The notes beneath the pieces are model-generated. The model was not told where the DNA came from, did not search any database, and saw only the letters and a program-made list of their open reading frames with translations. Source: an uncultured Anaerolineales bacterium (GTDB lineage Bacteria; Chloroflexota; Anaerolineae; Anaerolineales; Villigracilaceae). Taken from it: a DNA stretch of 43,073 bases. The stretch spans positions 1-43,073 of the forward strand of contig CASGHD010000046.1 in assembly GCA_949319575.1 (NCBI GenBank), written 5' to 3'. Below, one piece after another: positions 25,374-33,417 of the stretch. A program made the translations under genes and the position numbers. Position 1 is the first letter of the stretch. Each line of letters begins with the position of its first letter.

Positions 25374-26621
25374 ATGAACGCCTCTACTCGAATCTTCGGC
25401 ATGTTAGTGTGGCTGGGCGGGCTGATCGTCACGGGGACGCTTATCCTTTCGCTCACTGCGGCTCGCGTCGGGGAACACAAGTCCAGCACGTATGGAAACG
25501 CTTACGTGCAGTTTCAAAACTCATGGGGCGGCGAGATCGGCATCACCCCTCCGTTGTTCACGCTTCACCGCGCTTACACAGAATCGGTTTTCAACAAGGA
25601 CTCGAAACAATACGAAGACGTCGTCCGCGCCGCAACCTACCCCCTTGTGCCAAAAACCATCAATATCGATTCGGCAGTGAATTACGGCGAGCAGGAACTC
25701 GACCTGCTCGCCTTCAATGCCTTCGAAGCGCGCAACACTGAAACGTATATCATTGCCAACAAGACGCAATATACCGGCGACCTGTTCATCCAGGTGAGCA
25801 AACCCGAGAATGCCAACCTGATGTACGACTACACCATACGCGTCCCTTCGCAGGGAGACCTGATCCTCCAACCCAACATGGACGCGCCCCAGGCGCTGAT
25901 CTCCGGGTTTTCCCCCGGCGCGGAGGCGGAGATTATTGTTACCTACGCCACCAAAGGCATGGACGTGTTCAAATATAACCTGTCTGCCTATCAGAACAAT
26001 GTGATCGAGCGCGTCACTGCCAAAGTTGTAATCAACGTGGATGAATTTGGCATCTACCGTTTCGGACTGCCCCACAATACCGAGCTGACGAAAGACGGCG
26101 CGACGGTCGAGTTCGATGTGGAAAACTTTTCCACCACGCAAGACCTCGGCATCACCTTCCTTGCCAAACAACGCTACCTCGATTCCATCCAGAACCTGAT
26201 CGGTTACGCGCCAATGTCGCTGGCATTTTTTCTTGTCGTAACCTTTATCTTTTCACAGATATTCACGGTAAAATTCAACGCGTTCCATTACTTGTTCGTC
26301 GGGATGATCAACCTTTTCTACTTTCTGTTCGTTGCCTACCTTATCCGTTTCTTTGGGGTCTTCCCGACCTTTGCCATCGCCATTGTGTTGACAGCCGCCA
26401 TGTTCCGGTTGTACGCCCCAAATGTGTTCGGCAAATGGTTTGCCTATCGGGTCGTGGGCGTGTTCCTCTTCCTGCTGACCGTGATCTTTTCGCTGATCTT
26501 CCTCATGCCGATCTTCCGCGGTTTGCTCTTCGTGGTGTTGGTGTTCCTGATCTTCCTGTCCATCATGGTTTTCGTCAGCCGCTCCGATATTTCCAAATGG
26601 AGTATCGTCAGCGGCGAATAA
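25374..26621 (+). CDS. CreD-like integral membrane protein
   Basis: The protein has 415 residues from the ATG at 25374, which has AAGGAG six bases upstream. One N-terminal membrane helix is followed by a large extracytoplasmic beta-rich domain (about 35-285). Five or six helices then start with LAFFLVVTFIFSQ, FHYLFVGMINLFYFLFVAYL and a FRLYAPNVFGKW loop. This order and the FHYLFVG...LFYFL segment resemble inner-membrane CreD proteins, whose role is linked to envelope stress. Similarity is moderate and the function here is unknown. The next gene follows after 20 bases. Confidence 0.6.
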   Translation: MNASTRIFGMLVWLGGLIVTGTLILSLTAARVGEHKSSTYGNAYVQFQNSWGGEIGITPPLFTLHRAYTESVFNKDSKQYEDVVRAATYPLVPKTINIDSAVNYGEQELDLLAFNAFEARNTETYIIANKTQYTGDLFIQVSKPENANLMYDYTIRVPSQGDLILQPNMDAPQALISGFSPGAEAEIIVTYATKGMDVFKYNLSAYQNNVIERVTAKVVINVDEFGIYRFGLPHNTELTKDGATVEFDVENFSTTQDLGITFLAKQRYLDSIQNLIGYAPMSLAFFLVVTFIFSQIFTVKFNAFHYLFVGMINLFYFLFVAYLIRFFGVFPTFAIAIVLTAAMFRLYAPNVFGKWFAYRVVGVFLFLLTVIFSLIFLMPIFRGLLFVVLVFLIFLSIMVFVSRSDISKWSIVSGE

Positions 26622-26641
26622 ATTCAAAGAGGAGAATTCTC

Positions 26642-26980
26642 ATGCAATCGTTCATCTTCAACGACGCGATCACGTTCAAACTTGCCACCCAACAGGATAA
26701 CAACAGCGCGAAAACGCAGGTGTTCTTCGGCGTGTTGCTCGGCGTGCTGTTGCGCTGGATTTACACCGTCGCCGTGGAGGTTGCCCGCACCGGCGAGCCG
26801 TGGAATTTCGGCGTGTGGTACGTCATCCTTGCGCGATTTGTCGCCTCGCTGATCGTGACGGTCTTCGTCTTTTCAGGATATTGGGAGAAGTCTAAAGACC
26901 AGCCTGCCGACATGAGGTTCTGGAACGCGGTGGCGTACGGAATCTCAATTGACGCCCTCATCGGTCCGTGGATGGTGTGA
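26642..26980 (+). CDS. Small membrane protein downstream of the CreD-like gene
   Basis: The protein has 112 residues from the ATG at 26642, which has GAGGAG seven to eight bases upstream. Three hydrophobic segments are seen (about 28-48, 57-80, 90-108). No known domain is recognised. It is close behind the CreD-like gene on the same strand and ends before a terminator, so it is likely the second gene of a two-gene operon. Confidence 0.7.
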   Translation: MQSFIFNDAITFKLATQQDNNSAKTQVFFGVLLGVLLRWIYTVAVEVARTGEPWNFGVWYVILARFVASLIVTVFVFSGYWEKSKDQPADMRFWNAVAYGISIDALIGPWMV

Positions 26981-26988
26981 TTTAAAGA

Positions 26989-27113
26989 TTCAGCCACAGA
27001 TTACACGGATTTATAAGAAAAAAGCCAACCTTTATGGGTTGGCTTTTCGTGTAGCTCTTTTCAGCGCCAAAAATTTAAAAATCCGTGACGATCCGTGTAA
27101 TCCGTGGCAAAAG
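26989..27113. repeat. Inverted pair of CCGTGTAATCCGTGGC repeats
   Basis: GCCACAGATTACACGGATT near 26991-27010 and AATCCGTGTAATCCGTGGC near 27088-27107 are inverted copies (one mismatch) that flank the terminator. The unit resembles a dispersed repeat common in several bacterial phyla. Confidence 0.75.
27018..27048 (+). terminator. Intrinsic terminator
   Basis: AAAGCCAACC (27021-27030) and GGTTGGCTTT (27037-27046) form a 10-bp stem with a 6-base loop ending in TTTT. It is symmetrical enough (A-run before the stem) to serve the convergent FmdB gene as well. Confidence 0.85.
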
Positions 27114-27132
27114 CTTGTAGGGTTGAGCTTCG

Positions 27133-27480
27133 TCAGTCGCTCTTCGGCTCGGCTTTGCTCTTTGATTTCTTTTCGCCCTTGGCATTCGATGAAGATTTCT
27201 CGCTCGTCTTTTCCCCTGAAGGGGACTTGTCCTCTCCATGAGCATGGCCATCATCTTGGGAATGCGACTTGCTCTCCGAAGATGATTTACCGCCCGAAGC
27301 GGACTTATTGTCGGTAGCGTAAAACCCCGAACCTTTGAAAATGATCTTGGTGGGGGTGATGACTTTCTTCAACGATTTCTTTTTGCAATTCGGGCAGGTT
27401 TTGAGCGGGGCATCGTCAAACGATTGATGTTGTTCGAATTGTTTGCCGCAGGAACTGCAACGATAGGTATAAACTGGCAT
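27133..27480 (-). CDS. FmdB-family zinc-ribbon protein
   Basis: The protein has 115 residues from the ATG at 27480, which has AGGAG four bases upstream; an ATG 51 bases earlier lacks one. Residues 1-42 form the FmdB zinc ribbon: MPVYTYRCSSCGKQFE, then CPNCKKKSLKKV, with two CxxC pairs. The KGSGFYATD segment that ends the family core follows. The rest is a Ser/Lys/Glu/His-rich low-complexity tail of about 60 residues. FmdB proteins are putative regulators whose targets are mostly unknown. Confidence 0.88.
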   Translation of the reverse strand: MPVYTYRCSSCGKQFEQHQSFDDAPLKTCPNCKKKSLKKVITPTKIIFKGSGFYATDNKSASGGKSSSESKSHSQDDGHAHGEDKSPSGEKTSEKSSSNAKGEKKSKSKAEPKSD

Positions 27481-27614
27481 GTGACTCCTAACTTTCAACA
27501 GCGTGGCATTATAGCGTGCATGATTGTTCAAGACAAGAGGCGATGCGTCTGAGTTCTGTTAACGGGTGTCTTTGAGCGTGGGGCGGGATTCCATCCCGCA
27601 CCACGAATCAGTGA

Positions 27615-28703
27615 TTATGGTTTCCACGGCAGGATTTGAATAAACGATTCCAACGTTGCCTCTGCCGTAATGCTATGACGATACAAATAGTAAATATTTT
27701 CCTTCCCTTGAACCGACTTATCGCCGAGTCCCATCGCGGAGGTATAGCCTGCGAACTTCACAAACTTTAGCGAATCGCTGTCGTACGCGCCGAAGGGATA
27801 GGCAAAACTGCGGATGGGGACTTCGAGATATGACTCGAGTCTCTGCCGCGATTTGACGATCTCCTCCTCTTGTTTGCCTGGGCGCGTCGTCAGGTTTTGG
27901 TGACTTACGCTGTGACTGCCGATCTCCCAGCCTGCTTCGTACAATGCGCGGATCTGAATCTTGTTCATGTAGCGCGCCGCGCCGATGAAGTTGTAGACGA
28001 TGTAGGCTGTGCCTGTGAATCCATACTGTTGCATGATGGGCAACGCGTCGGCGTAGACGGTTTCACTGCCATCGTCGAACGTCAGCAGGATGGGGCGGGA
28101 GGGGAGTTGCGCGCCGAAGTGAATCGCTTGCGTCAATTGCTCGACGGAGATCGTTCGGTATCCGCGCGTGTACAAATAATTCATCTGGCTTTCAAACGCG
28201 TCGGGCGAAACGTAAAACTCGCTGTCTTTGAGCGAGTAGCCGATGTGATGATAAAGAAGAATCGGAACGGTGATGTCGCCAGGTCCCTGAAAAATAAATT
28301 CAGGCGTGGAGGTGATCGTTGGTGTGAGGGTTGAAGTGGGTGTGAATGTTGGGGAGGGGGTGAATGTTTCGGTGGGGAGAAAGGTTGGGGTAAATGGAAC
28401 AGGCTGAAACGGCGTAAGAGACGAGCTGACGGTGCGAGTCGGTTCGAGGGTTAGAGTCGGAGTCGAGGTGGCGGTGAGTCCGAATCCCCCGCATCCTAAA
28501 ATAATAAATGTCGTTGCGAGGAGCCACGAAGTGGCGACGAAGCCATCTCCTGTTCGAGGCAGGTTGCTTCGTCGGGCTACGCTTCGTCTTCGTTCGCCTA
28601 TCGGCTCACTCCGCTCAGCGCGAATCCTCCTCGCAACGACATTGTTCGTTAGATCGGATGATTGATGTCCCACAAAATTCGCAAGCCATCGAGCGTGAGC
28701 CAC
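27615..28703 (-). CDS. NodB-type polysaccharide deacetylase lipoprotein with repeat-disrupted 5' end
   Basis: The catalytic domain (about 143-362) is a complete NodB fold: ILLYHHIG, metal-binding TFDDG with Asp209/210, HSVSH with His263 and His267, and RSFAYPFG. It would deacetylate N-acetyl sugars of a cell-surface polymer. Before it is a Thr/Pro linker (about 79-134) and a lipobox IILGC with Cys71. Residues about 21-65, including part of the signal sequence hydrophobic core, are encoded by an inserted 137-bp palindromic repeat (28507-28643). No good start codon stands at the normal place. The ATG given at 28703 overlaps the coaX end by 55 bases and is a formal choice only. Confidence 0.75.
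   Translation of the reverse strand: MAHARWLANFVGHQSSDLTNNVVARRIRAERSEPIGERRRSVARRSNLPRTGDGFVATSWLLATTFIILGCGGFGLTATSTPTLTLEPTRTVSSSLTPFQPVPFTPTFLPTETFTPSPTFTPTSTLTPTITSTPEFIFQGPGDITVPILLYHHIGYSLKDSEFYVSPDAFESQMNYLYTRGYRTISVEQLTQAIHFGAQLPSRPILLTFDDGSETVYADALPIMQQYGFTGTAYIVYNFIGAARYMNKIQIRALYEAGWEIGSHSVSHQNLTTRPGKQEEEIVKSRQRLESYLEVPIRSFAYPFGAYDSDSLKFVKFAGYTSAMGLGDKSVQGKENIYYLYRHSITAEATLESFIQILPWKP
28507..28643. repeat. 137-bp palindromic dispersed element (GTCGTTGCGAGG family)
   Basis: Exact 16-base inverted ends (AATGTCGTTGCGAGGA) lie at 28507-28522 and 28628-28643. The left end and interior share sequence with the element at 3830-3930 (CGACGAAGC, TCTCC). It starts 5 bases after the coaX stop and runs into the coding sequence of the deacetylase signal peptide. 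Confidence 0.88.
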
Positions 28704-29419
28704 GGCGCGATGATCTGAATCACATCGGTCTCCTGCGCGACGATCTCGGCAAGACCGCCTGTGGCAATTACTTTCATCGTGACGCCGAGTTCTTTGCGAA
28801 AACGCTCGACCATGCCCTCAACCATGCTCACGTAACCAAACAACAAACCCGCCTGCATGGCATGGACGGTGTTGCGTCCGATGACAGACGGCGGGCGTTG
28901 CAGATCAATGCGCGGAAGTTTCGCGGCGTGTGTGAAGAGCGCTTCGGTGGCGAGATTGATGCCCGCCGTGATCGCGCCGCCGAGATACTCGCCGTCTTTT
29001 GTAACGGCGTTGAATGTGGTGGCTGTGCCAAAATCAATGATGCACGCGGGACCTTTGTATAAATACACGACCGCAACCGCGTCCGCGATTCGATCCGCGC
29101 CGACCGCGCGCGGATCTTCATATTTCACTTTGACACCTGTTTTGATTCCAACATCAATGACGAATGGATCGAGATCCAAATATTCGCGGCACGCTTGAAT
29201 CACACGCCCCGTTAATTGCGGCACAACAGAAGCAAGACAAATCCCCGTTAATTGTTTTGCAGTCACTTTTGCATTTTGCAACAAGCCCTGAAATTGCAAA
29301 CCATATTCATCGGGCATACGCGCATGATCGGTGGCAAGCCGCCAATGAGCGCCGAGTTCGTTGCCGTTGTATAAACCAAGCGTCAGGTTCGTGTTGCCGA
29401 TGTCAATGGCGAGGAGCAT
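28649..29419 (-). CDS. coaX: Type III pantothenate kinase
   Basis: The protein has 256 residues from the ATG at 29419. Longer upstream frames run only through an octamer repeat. It phosphorylates pantothenate, the first step of CoA synthesis. The CoaX pattern is clear: LAIDIGNTNLTLGL at the N-terminus, RAVGADRIADAVA, the DFGTATTFNAV ATP site, and GGAITAGINLATEALF. This type needs a monovalent cation and is not inhibited by CoA; this is family knowledge. A tandem octamer array fills the 115 bases to the preceding gene. Confidence 0.94.
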   Translation of the reverse strand: MLLAIDIGNTNLTLGLYNGNELGAHWRLATDHARMPDEYGLQFQGLLQNAKVTAKQLTGICLASVVPQLTGRVIQACREYLDLDPFVIDVGIKTGVKVKYEDPRAVGADRIADAVAVVYLYKGPACIIDFGTATTFNAVTKDGEYLGGAITAGINLATEALFTHAAKLPRIDLQRPPSVIGRNTVHAMQAGLLFGYVSMVEGMVERFRKELGVTMKVIATGGLAEIVAQETDVIQIIAPWLTLDGLRILWDINHPI

Positions 29420-29434
29420 GGCTGGAGTATACAC

Positions 29435-29546
29435 GGAAACAGGGATAGAGGTAAACAGGTACACACGGAAACAGGTAGACACGGAAACAAGTAAACAGGG
29501 AAACACGTATCTACTTGTGTACTTGTTTACTTGTCTACTTGTGTAC
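29435..29546. repeat. Tandem octamer array that switches strand
   Basis: Fourteen consecutive 8-base units are seen. About nine follow the pattern G(G/T)A(A/G)ACA(G/C/A), for example GGAAACAG and GTAAACAG. After the junction unit GTATCTAC come four of the complementary form TTGTNTAC. The two halves can pair. The array supplies the final codons and stop of the upstream methyltransferase fusion (stop at 29535-29537). The TTGTNTAC octamer recurs six times inside metH (34967-35014). Confidence 0.88.
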
Positions 29547-31397
29547 TTTCTCGATGATCTCCGCCACCATATCGTACTTGTGGAATTGGGGCATGATGTA
29601 CACGCCTCCCGCCCACGCTTTGACCTGCTCCACCAACTCGACCGTGATCTCCACCCCAGCCTTTACCCCTTCGTCGCCCGCCGCTTCGATTCGTTTCCGC
29701 GTCTCATCAGGGATGGAAATGCCAGGCACTTCGTTGTGCAAAAAGTTCGCATGTTTGACGCCGACCAGAGGCAAGATGCCAACCAGAATCGGCTTGTTCA
29801 ATTTGCCGTGTTTTGCTTCGTATGCCTCGAGCAATTTCGGTCCATCCTCCGCGCGATAGACGGGTTGCGTGAGGAAGAAGTCCGCGCCCGCTTTTACTTT
29901 GCGATGAAGGTTCTTAATTTCATTTTCCAAATCAGGCGGACACAAATTCAACGCCGCGCCAACAAAGAAATTCGTAGGTTGGCCGATGCTCGTGCCAGAG
30001 TGGTCAATGCCTTCGTTGAATCCCTGCTTGATGAGTTTGATGAGACCCGACGGCACGAGATCGTAATTGTCCATCGCTTCGGGATAATCACCGATGGAGG
30101 TTGGGTCGCCCATCACCACGAAAATATTTCGGATGCCGAGCGCGTGCGCGGCGAGCAAATCACCTTGCACACGGAGGAGATTTCGTCCGCGCGTGGGGAA
30201 GTGGATGGTCGTCTCGACGCCCACTTTGCGCTGCACCACGTCGCACACCGCCCATGCCGACATCCTCATGCGCGCCATCGGCGAGTCCGCGACATTGATC
30301 ACATCCGCGCCCGCGTCGGCGAGGAGCGACGCGCCTGCAAGCAGTTTGTGAGTCGCGAGTCCGCGCGGCGGATCCATTTCAACCGCAATCGAAAATTCAC
30401 CGCGTCCCAATTTTTGCGCGAATTGAGTCGGGGGTTCGGTTTCCGAGACTTCCGAAGTTTCAAAAACGTCGGAAGTCTGAATCAACACAGACGAACGCGC
30501 AGAAGAATCCAACGCCTTTTTCATTGCGGCAACATGTTGCGGAGTCGTGCCGCAACATCCACCGACGACCGCCGCGCCCGCCTCACGGAACGACAACGCG
30601 TAATCGCCGAAGTAATCCGCATCGGCGGGGTACATGATTCGTCCGCCCACTTGTTCGGGCCAGCCTGCGTTTGGCTTGACCCAAAACTTCCCATCAGGCA
30701 CGGCTTGTTTCATCTGCCTCAAGATTCGCAAGAGTTGCGCAGGTCCGCCTGAGCAATTGACTCCGATCACATCCGCGCCCGCGTCTCGCAACGTCCGCGC
30801 CACTTTCATCGGCTCATCGCCGAGCAACGTTCGGTCATCGCGCGTGAACGTGACCGACGCGACAACGGGTAGGGGCGACTCTCGTAGTCGCCCAACATCA
30901 CGCGCCGCGTGAATCGCCTCGCGGATTTCATACAGATCGCTGAACGTCTCGATGACGATCAAGTCTGCGCCCGCGTCTGCCAGCGCTTGGATTTGCTCCG
31001 CAAACGCCTCGCGCGCCTCCTCAGGCTGGACGCGCCCAAACGGAGCGATTCGCACCCCCAGCGGACCGACACCTCCCGCGACCAGTACATCCTTGAACGA
31101 TGCGGCGACGACGCGCTTGGCAAGGTCAACGCTTGCTTTGTTGATTTCAACGACATCATCTTGCAATCCGTGTTTACCAAGTTTGAATCGATTCGCGCCG
31201 AACGTGTTGGTGATGATCAACTGCGCGCCCGCCTCGATGTACTCGCGGTGAATCTCCGCCACCGCCGAGGGATTGGTGAGGTTGAGTTCGTCGAAACATT
31301 TATCGAATCCAATTCCGCGCGTGTGGAGCATGGTCCCCATCGCCCCGTCGGCGAGGAGGGTGGCGTGTGAAATTAAATTTAGGAAGTTGTTTTTCAT
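29535..31397 (-). CDS. Bifunctional homocysteine S-methyltransferase / methylenetetrahydrofolate reductase
   Basis: The protein has 620 residues in two domains. Residues 1-298 are a Hcy-methyltransferase barrel with zinc ligands Cys215 (GVNCSGGP), Cys281 and Cys282 (VVGGCCGTTP). After a linker, residues about 335-620 are a MetF-like barrel (FSIAVEMDPPRG, VMGDPTSIGDYPE, FFLTQPVY). Such fusions make 5-methyl-THF and can methylate homocysteine. A palindromic repeat (30873-30893) encodes an extra loop of about seven residues near 168-176, and another inverted repeat (30447-30477) lies in the linker. Its start overlaps the GT87-like gene by 4 bases (ATGA), in the SAM-riboswitch/metH block. Confidence 0.92.
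   Translation of the reverse strand: MKNNFLNLISHATLLADGAMGTMLHTRGIGFDKCFDELNLTNPSAVAEIHREYIEAGAQLIITNTFGANRFKLGKHGLQDDVVEINKASVDLAKRVVAASFKDVLVAGGVGPLGVRIAPFGRVQPEEAREAFAEQIQALADAGADLIVIETFSDLYEIREAIHAARDVGRLRESPLPVVASVTFTRDDRTLLGDEPMKVARTLRDAGADVIGVNCSGGPAQLLRILRQMKQAVPDGKFWVKPNAGWPEQVGGRIMYPADADYFGDYALSFREAGAAVVGGCCGTTPQHVAAMKKALDSSARSSVLIQTSDVFETSEVSETEPPTQFAQKLGRGEFSIAVEMDPPRGLATHKLLAGASLLADAGADVINVADSPMARMRMSAWAVCDVVQRKVGVETTIHFPTRGRNLLRVQGDLLAAHALGIRNIFVVMGDPTSIGDYPEAMDNYDLVPSGLIKLIKQGFNEGIDHSGTSIGQPTNFFVGAALNLCPPDLENEIKNLHRKVKAGADFFLTQPVYRAEDGPKLLEAYEAKHGKLNKPILVGILPLVGVKHANFLHNEVPGISIPDETRKRIEAAGDEGVKAGVEITVELVEQVKAWAGGVYIMPQFHKYDMVAEIIEKVHK
30447..30477. repeat. Inverted repeat in the interdomain linker
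   Basis: GACTTCCGA (30447-30455) and TCGGAAGTC (30469-30477) are exact complements. They encode the acidic SDVFETSEVSE linker between the two catalytic domains. Confidence 0.75.
30873..30893. repeat. Palindromic repeat inside the methyltransferase barrel
   Basis: GGGCGACT and AGTCGCCC form a perfect 8-bp stem around CTCGT. Both reading frame and fold appear preserved. The encoded GRLRESP is extra relative to the usual AAREVxxLPVV-like spacing of the family (from memory). Confidence 0.75.
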
Positions 31398-32575
31398 GGT
31401 TGTCCGATCATTTTAGGTTGAGTTTCTCTCATTTGACGAGCAATTAACAAGATTGATGTAAGGAGGAGAACGGTTGGATAGATCTTCCAAATCACTACGT
31501 ACCAATCCTCCACGCGCCCAGCGAATGGGTATAGGCTGACCCATGGGAGCCAGAGCAGAATCAAAAGAAGAAGCGCCCGTCCGATTGCTCCGCCTGGGAT
31601 AAGCGGTCGTTGCTTGTGAATCCACAAGACCAGAAGGATGAACATGATCAAATCATAATCAGCTGTGTGGGGGACGAATAATGAATTGAATGCCAATGCC
31701 GAAGCAACCAACAGAAGCGTATCCATGCGGCGATAGCCCCAGACCATCAGCGTGACGGAAAGGATCAAGTTCAGGATGCCAGGGATTGTCCAAAGATTTT
31801 GGATTGTCCATGCAGGCTGATTTTCAAATGAGTACTTGGAAATATCTGCCAGAAAATCTGGAACCCACCATCCGAGCAAAAACGTAGGCGGAACAAATAA
31901 AACAAGATTGGTAATCAGAAATGAAAATAAGATATTTTTGGAGCGATAATTCAACGCAAGGAGGAGCACAACAGGAAGGATCGTGTTGGATGGTTTTACC
32001 AATGCCAACGCCAGGCATATCCCTGCGGCGATAGTCCATTCATAACGAAGACACATCCACGCCGCCGCAATCATCACAACACAAAATAACGCCGACTGAC
32101 CAAGAATGTAATTTGAGAACGCGGGTCGAAAGAATAAACCTGAGAGTAAAAGAAACACAACGACTATTTTTTGCTTTTCTTGTTCTTCCATGATCCAGAT
32201 AAACAAAAAGGTTCCCCACAATGCCCACAAGAAAGCGCAACCCGCGATAGCCGCTTGTTCCACAGATAATCGCAATGCGATGAAAGGAGCTAATAGCGTA
32301 ACAATGGATGGCGGATAATAAAACCCAAATGGGTTGCCATTTGGCAGATCGCGGCTTCCGTAAATCGCATCCCAGATCGCTTGGCGTGTTTCCAGGCTGT
32401 AGGGGCTTTCTCCACGCAACGCGGCTTGTGCTCCGACCCAGCGTGGGTATACGTCTACACCAAGAATTAGGGTGGTGCCACGGAATGCGGCTTGCAAGTA
32501 GCTCATCAGAACGATCCCAGAAAAAAAGAAAAAAATGAAAACAGCAATGAGAGCGATTGGTTGGAATTTTTTCAT
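31394..32575 (-). CDS. GT87-like (DUF2029) polytopic glycosyltransferase
   Basis: The protein has 393 residues from the ATG at 32575, two bases after the preceding gene; an ATG at 32605 is an alternative. About ten hydrophobic segments are seen. The N-terminal loop DVYPRWVGAQAALRGESPYS followed by FGFYYPPSIVTLLAPF is the DUF2029/GT87 pattern of polyprenyl-phosphate-mannose-dependent mannosyltransferases. The sugar and acceptor are unknown. It overlaps the methyltransferase-MTHFR gene by ATGA, an odd partner for an envelope enzyme. Confidence 0.8.
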   Translation of the reverse strand: MKKFQPIALIAVFIFFFFSGIVLMSYLQAAFRGTTLILGVDVYPRWVGAQAALRGESPYSLETRQAIWDAIYGSRDLPNGNPFGFYYPPSIVTLLAPFIALRLSVEQAAIAGCAFLWALWGTFLFIWIMEEQEKQKIVVVFLLLSGLFFRPAFSNYILGQSALFCVVMIAAAWMCLRYEWTIAAGICLALALVKPSNTILPVVLLLALNYRSKNILFSFLITNLVLFVPPTFLLGWWVPDFLADISKYSFENQPAWTIQNLWTIPGILNLILSVTLMVWGYRRMDTLLLVASALAFNSLFVPHTADYDLIMFILLVLWIHKQRPLIPGGAIGRALLLLILLWLPWVSLYPFAGRVEDWYVVIWKIYPTVLLLTSILLIARQMRETQPKMIGQP

Positions 32576-32577
32576 GG

Positions 32578-33417
32578 TTACAGCCTGAGCAAAACCAGTA
32601 TCCATAACCCGATTACAGCGGCGGCAAATTCATAGGTTAATGGGATGAGTCCGATTAAAGCGCCCACCCAGGAATGCAGGAGCATGTATGGTGATAAAAA
32701 CGGCGAGGCGATCAGCGAGTATCTTATTTCAGTTTTCCGAATGGCGGCAACGATCCATGCCAGACCGATAGGCAATGAAAGGGGCCAGAAACTCGCATTC
32801 AGCGGAATCTCGCTGATCGGTGGAATCGCCAAAAACCAGGGTCCAAAAACGGCAACAGACACAGCGAGCGCCAAACCCGAAGGCGCAAATGTTTTGATTA
32901 CCTTTGCGATGCCGCCCTCCCGCCAGGTTGCGAAAAGAAAATAAACGCCGACCGCCAACCCTACTTGAGGCTTTATCATCAAAAAGAATAGACCGATCCA
33001 AGGCGGTAATACTGCGCCTAACGCGGCAAGCCAATCCAAATTGCCGTTTAGAATTCCGTGTAACACAGGTGGAGAAACTAGCAACAGCGGGATCGTCACC
33101 TTGTTGCCTCCAAGTTTGTAGCCAACATACGCGTAGGTTGCCAATGCAACAATGACCAGGAGCGCGCGCCCGATGTGTTCTGGCAATATGGCAAACGGTA
33201 TCAGCAAGACCGCTGTCCATGGAGGGTTGAAAAATCCGCTGGCGGTATAGGGAGTGCGTCCGTGAAGAATCTCGAGCGCCGCGGGACGAAATGCGCCATG
33301 CCAATCTACGGCGATAGGAAGGGTGGCTGACATAACAATAACCAGAGCAGTCGCGGCAATTGCTACGATGGCTGTTTTCAAGAAAATATGCGCCTGAATT
33401 CCCATTTTAAACTGCAC
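32578..33417 (-). CDS. Short GT87-like membrane protein
   Basis: The protein has 279 residues with about eight hydrophobic segments. The first loop (DWHGAFRPAALEILHGRTPYT, then FFNPPWTAVLLIPFAILPE) is the same GT87-type pattern as the next gene, so the two are probably paralogues or work together. The protein is shorter than usual. GTG at 33417 overlaps the metH stop (TAGTG); an ATG at 33405 is the alternative start. It is coupled to metH upstream and to the second GT87-like gene downstream. Confidence 0.75.
   Translation of the reverse strand: MQFKMGIQAHIFLKTAIVAIAATALVIVMSATLPIAVDWHGAFRPAALEILHGRTPYTASGFFNPPWTAVLLIPFAILPEHIGRALLVIVALATYAYVGYKLGGNKVTIPLLLVSPPVLHGILNGNLDWLAALGAVLPPWIGLFFLMIKPQVGLAVGVYFLFATWREGGIAKVIKTFAPSGLALAVSVAVFGPWFLAIPPISEIPLNASFWPLSLPIGLAWIVAAIRKTEIRYSLIASPFLSPYMLLHSWVGALIGLIPLTYEFAAAVIGLWILVLLRL

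Noticed and set aside
25521..26171. 216-codon minus-strand frame opposite the CreD-like gene
   Set aside because: It is antisense to a membrane protein with good coding signals and shows no recognisable domain.
29435..29546. Regular short repeats that might be a CRISPR or binding-site array
   Set aside because: The units are contiguous octamers without spacers and reverse strand midway; this is a tandem repeat.
29361..30752. 463-codon open frame on the plus strand opposite the methyltransferase-MTHFR gene
   Set aside because: It is antisense to a well-recognised enzyme and runs through the octamer array; its composition is typical of a high-GC shadow frame.
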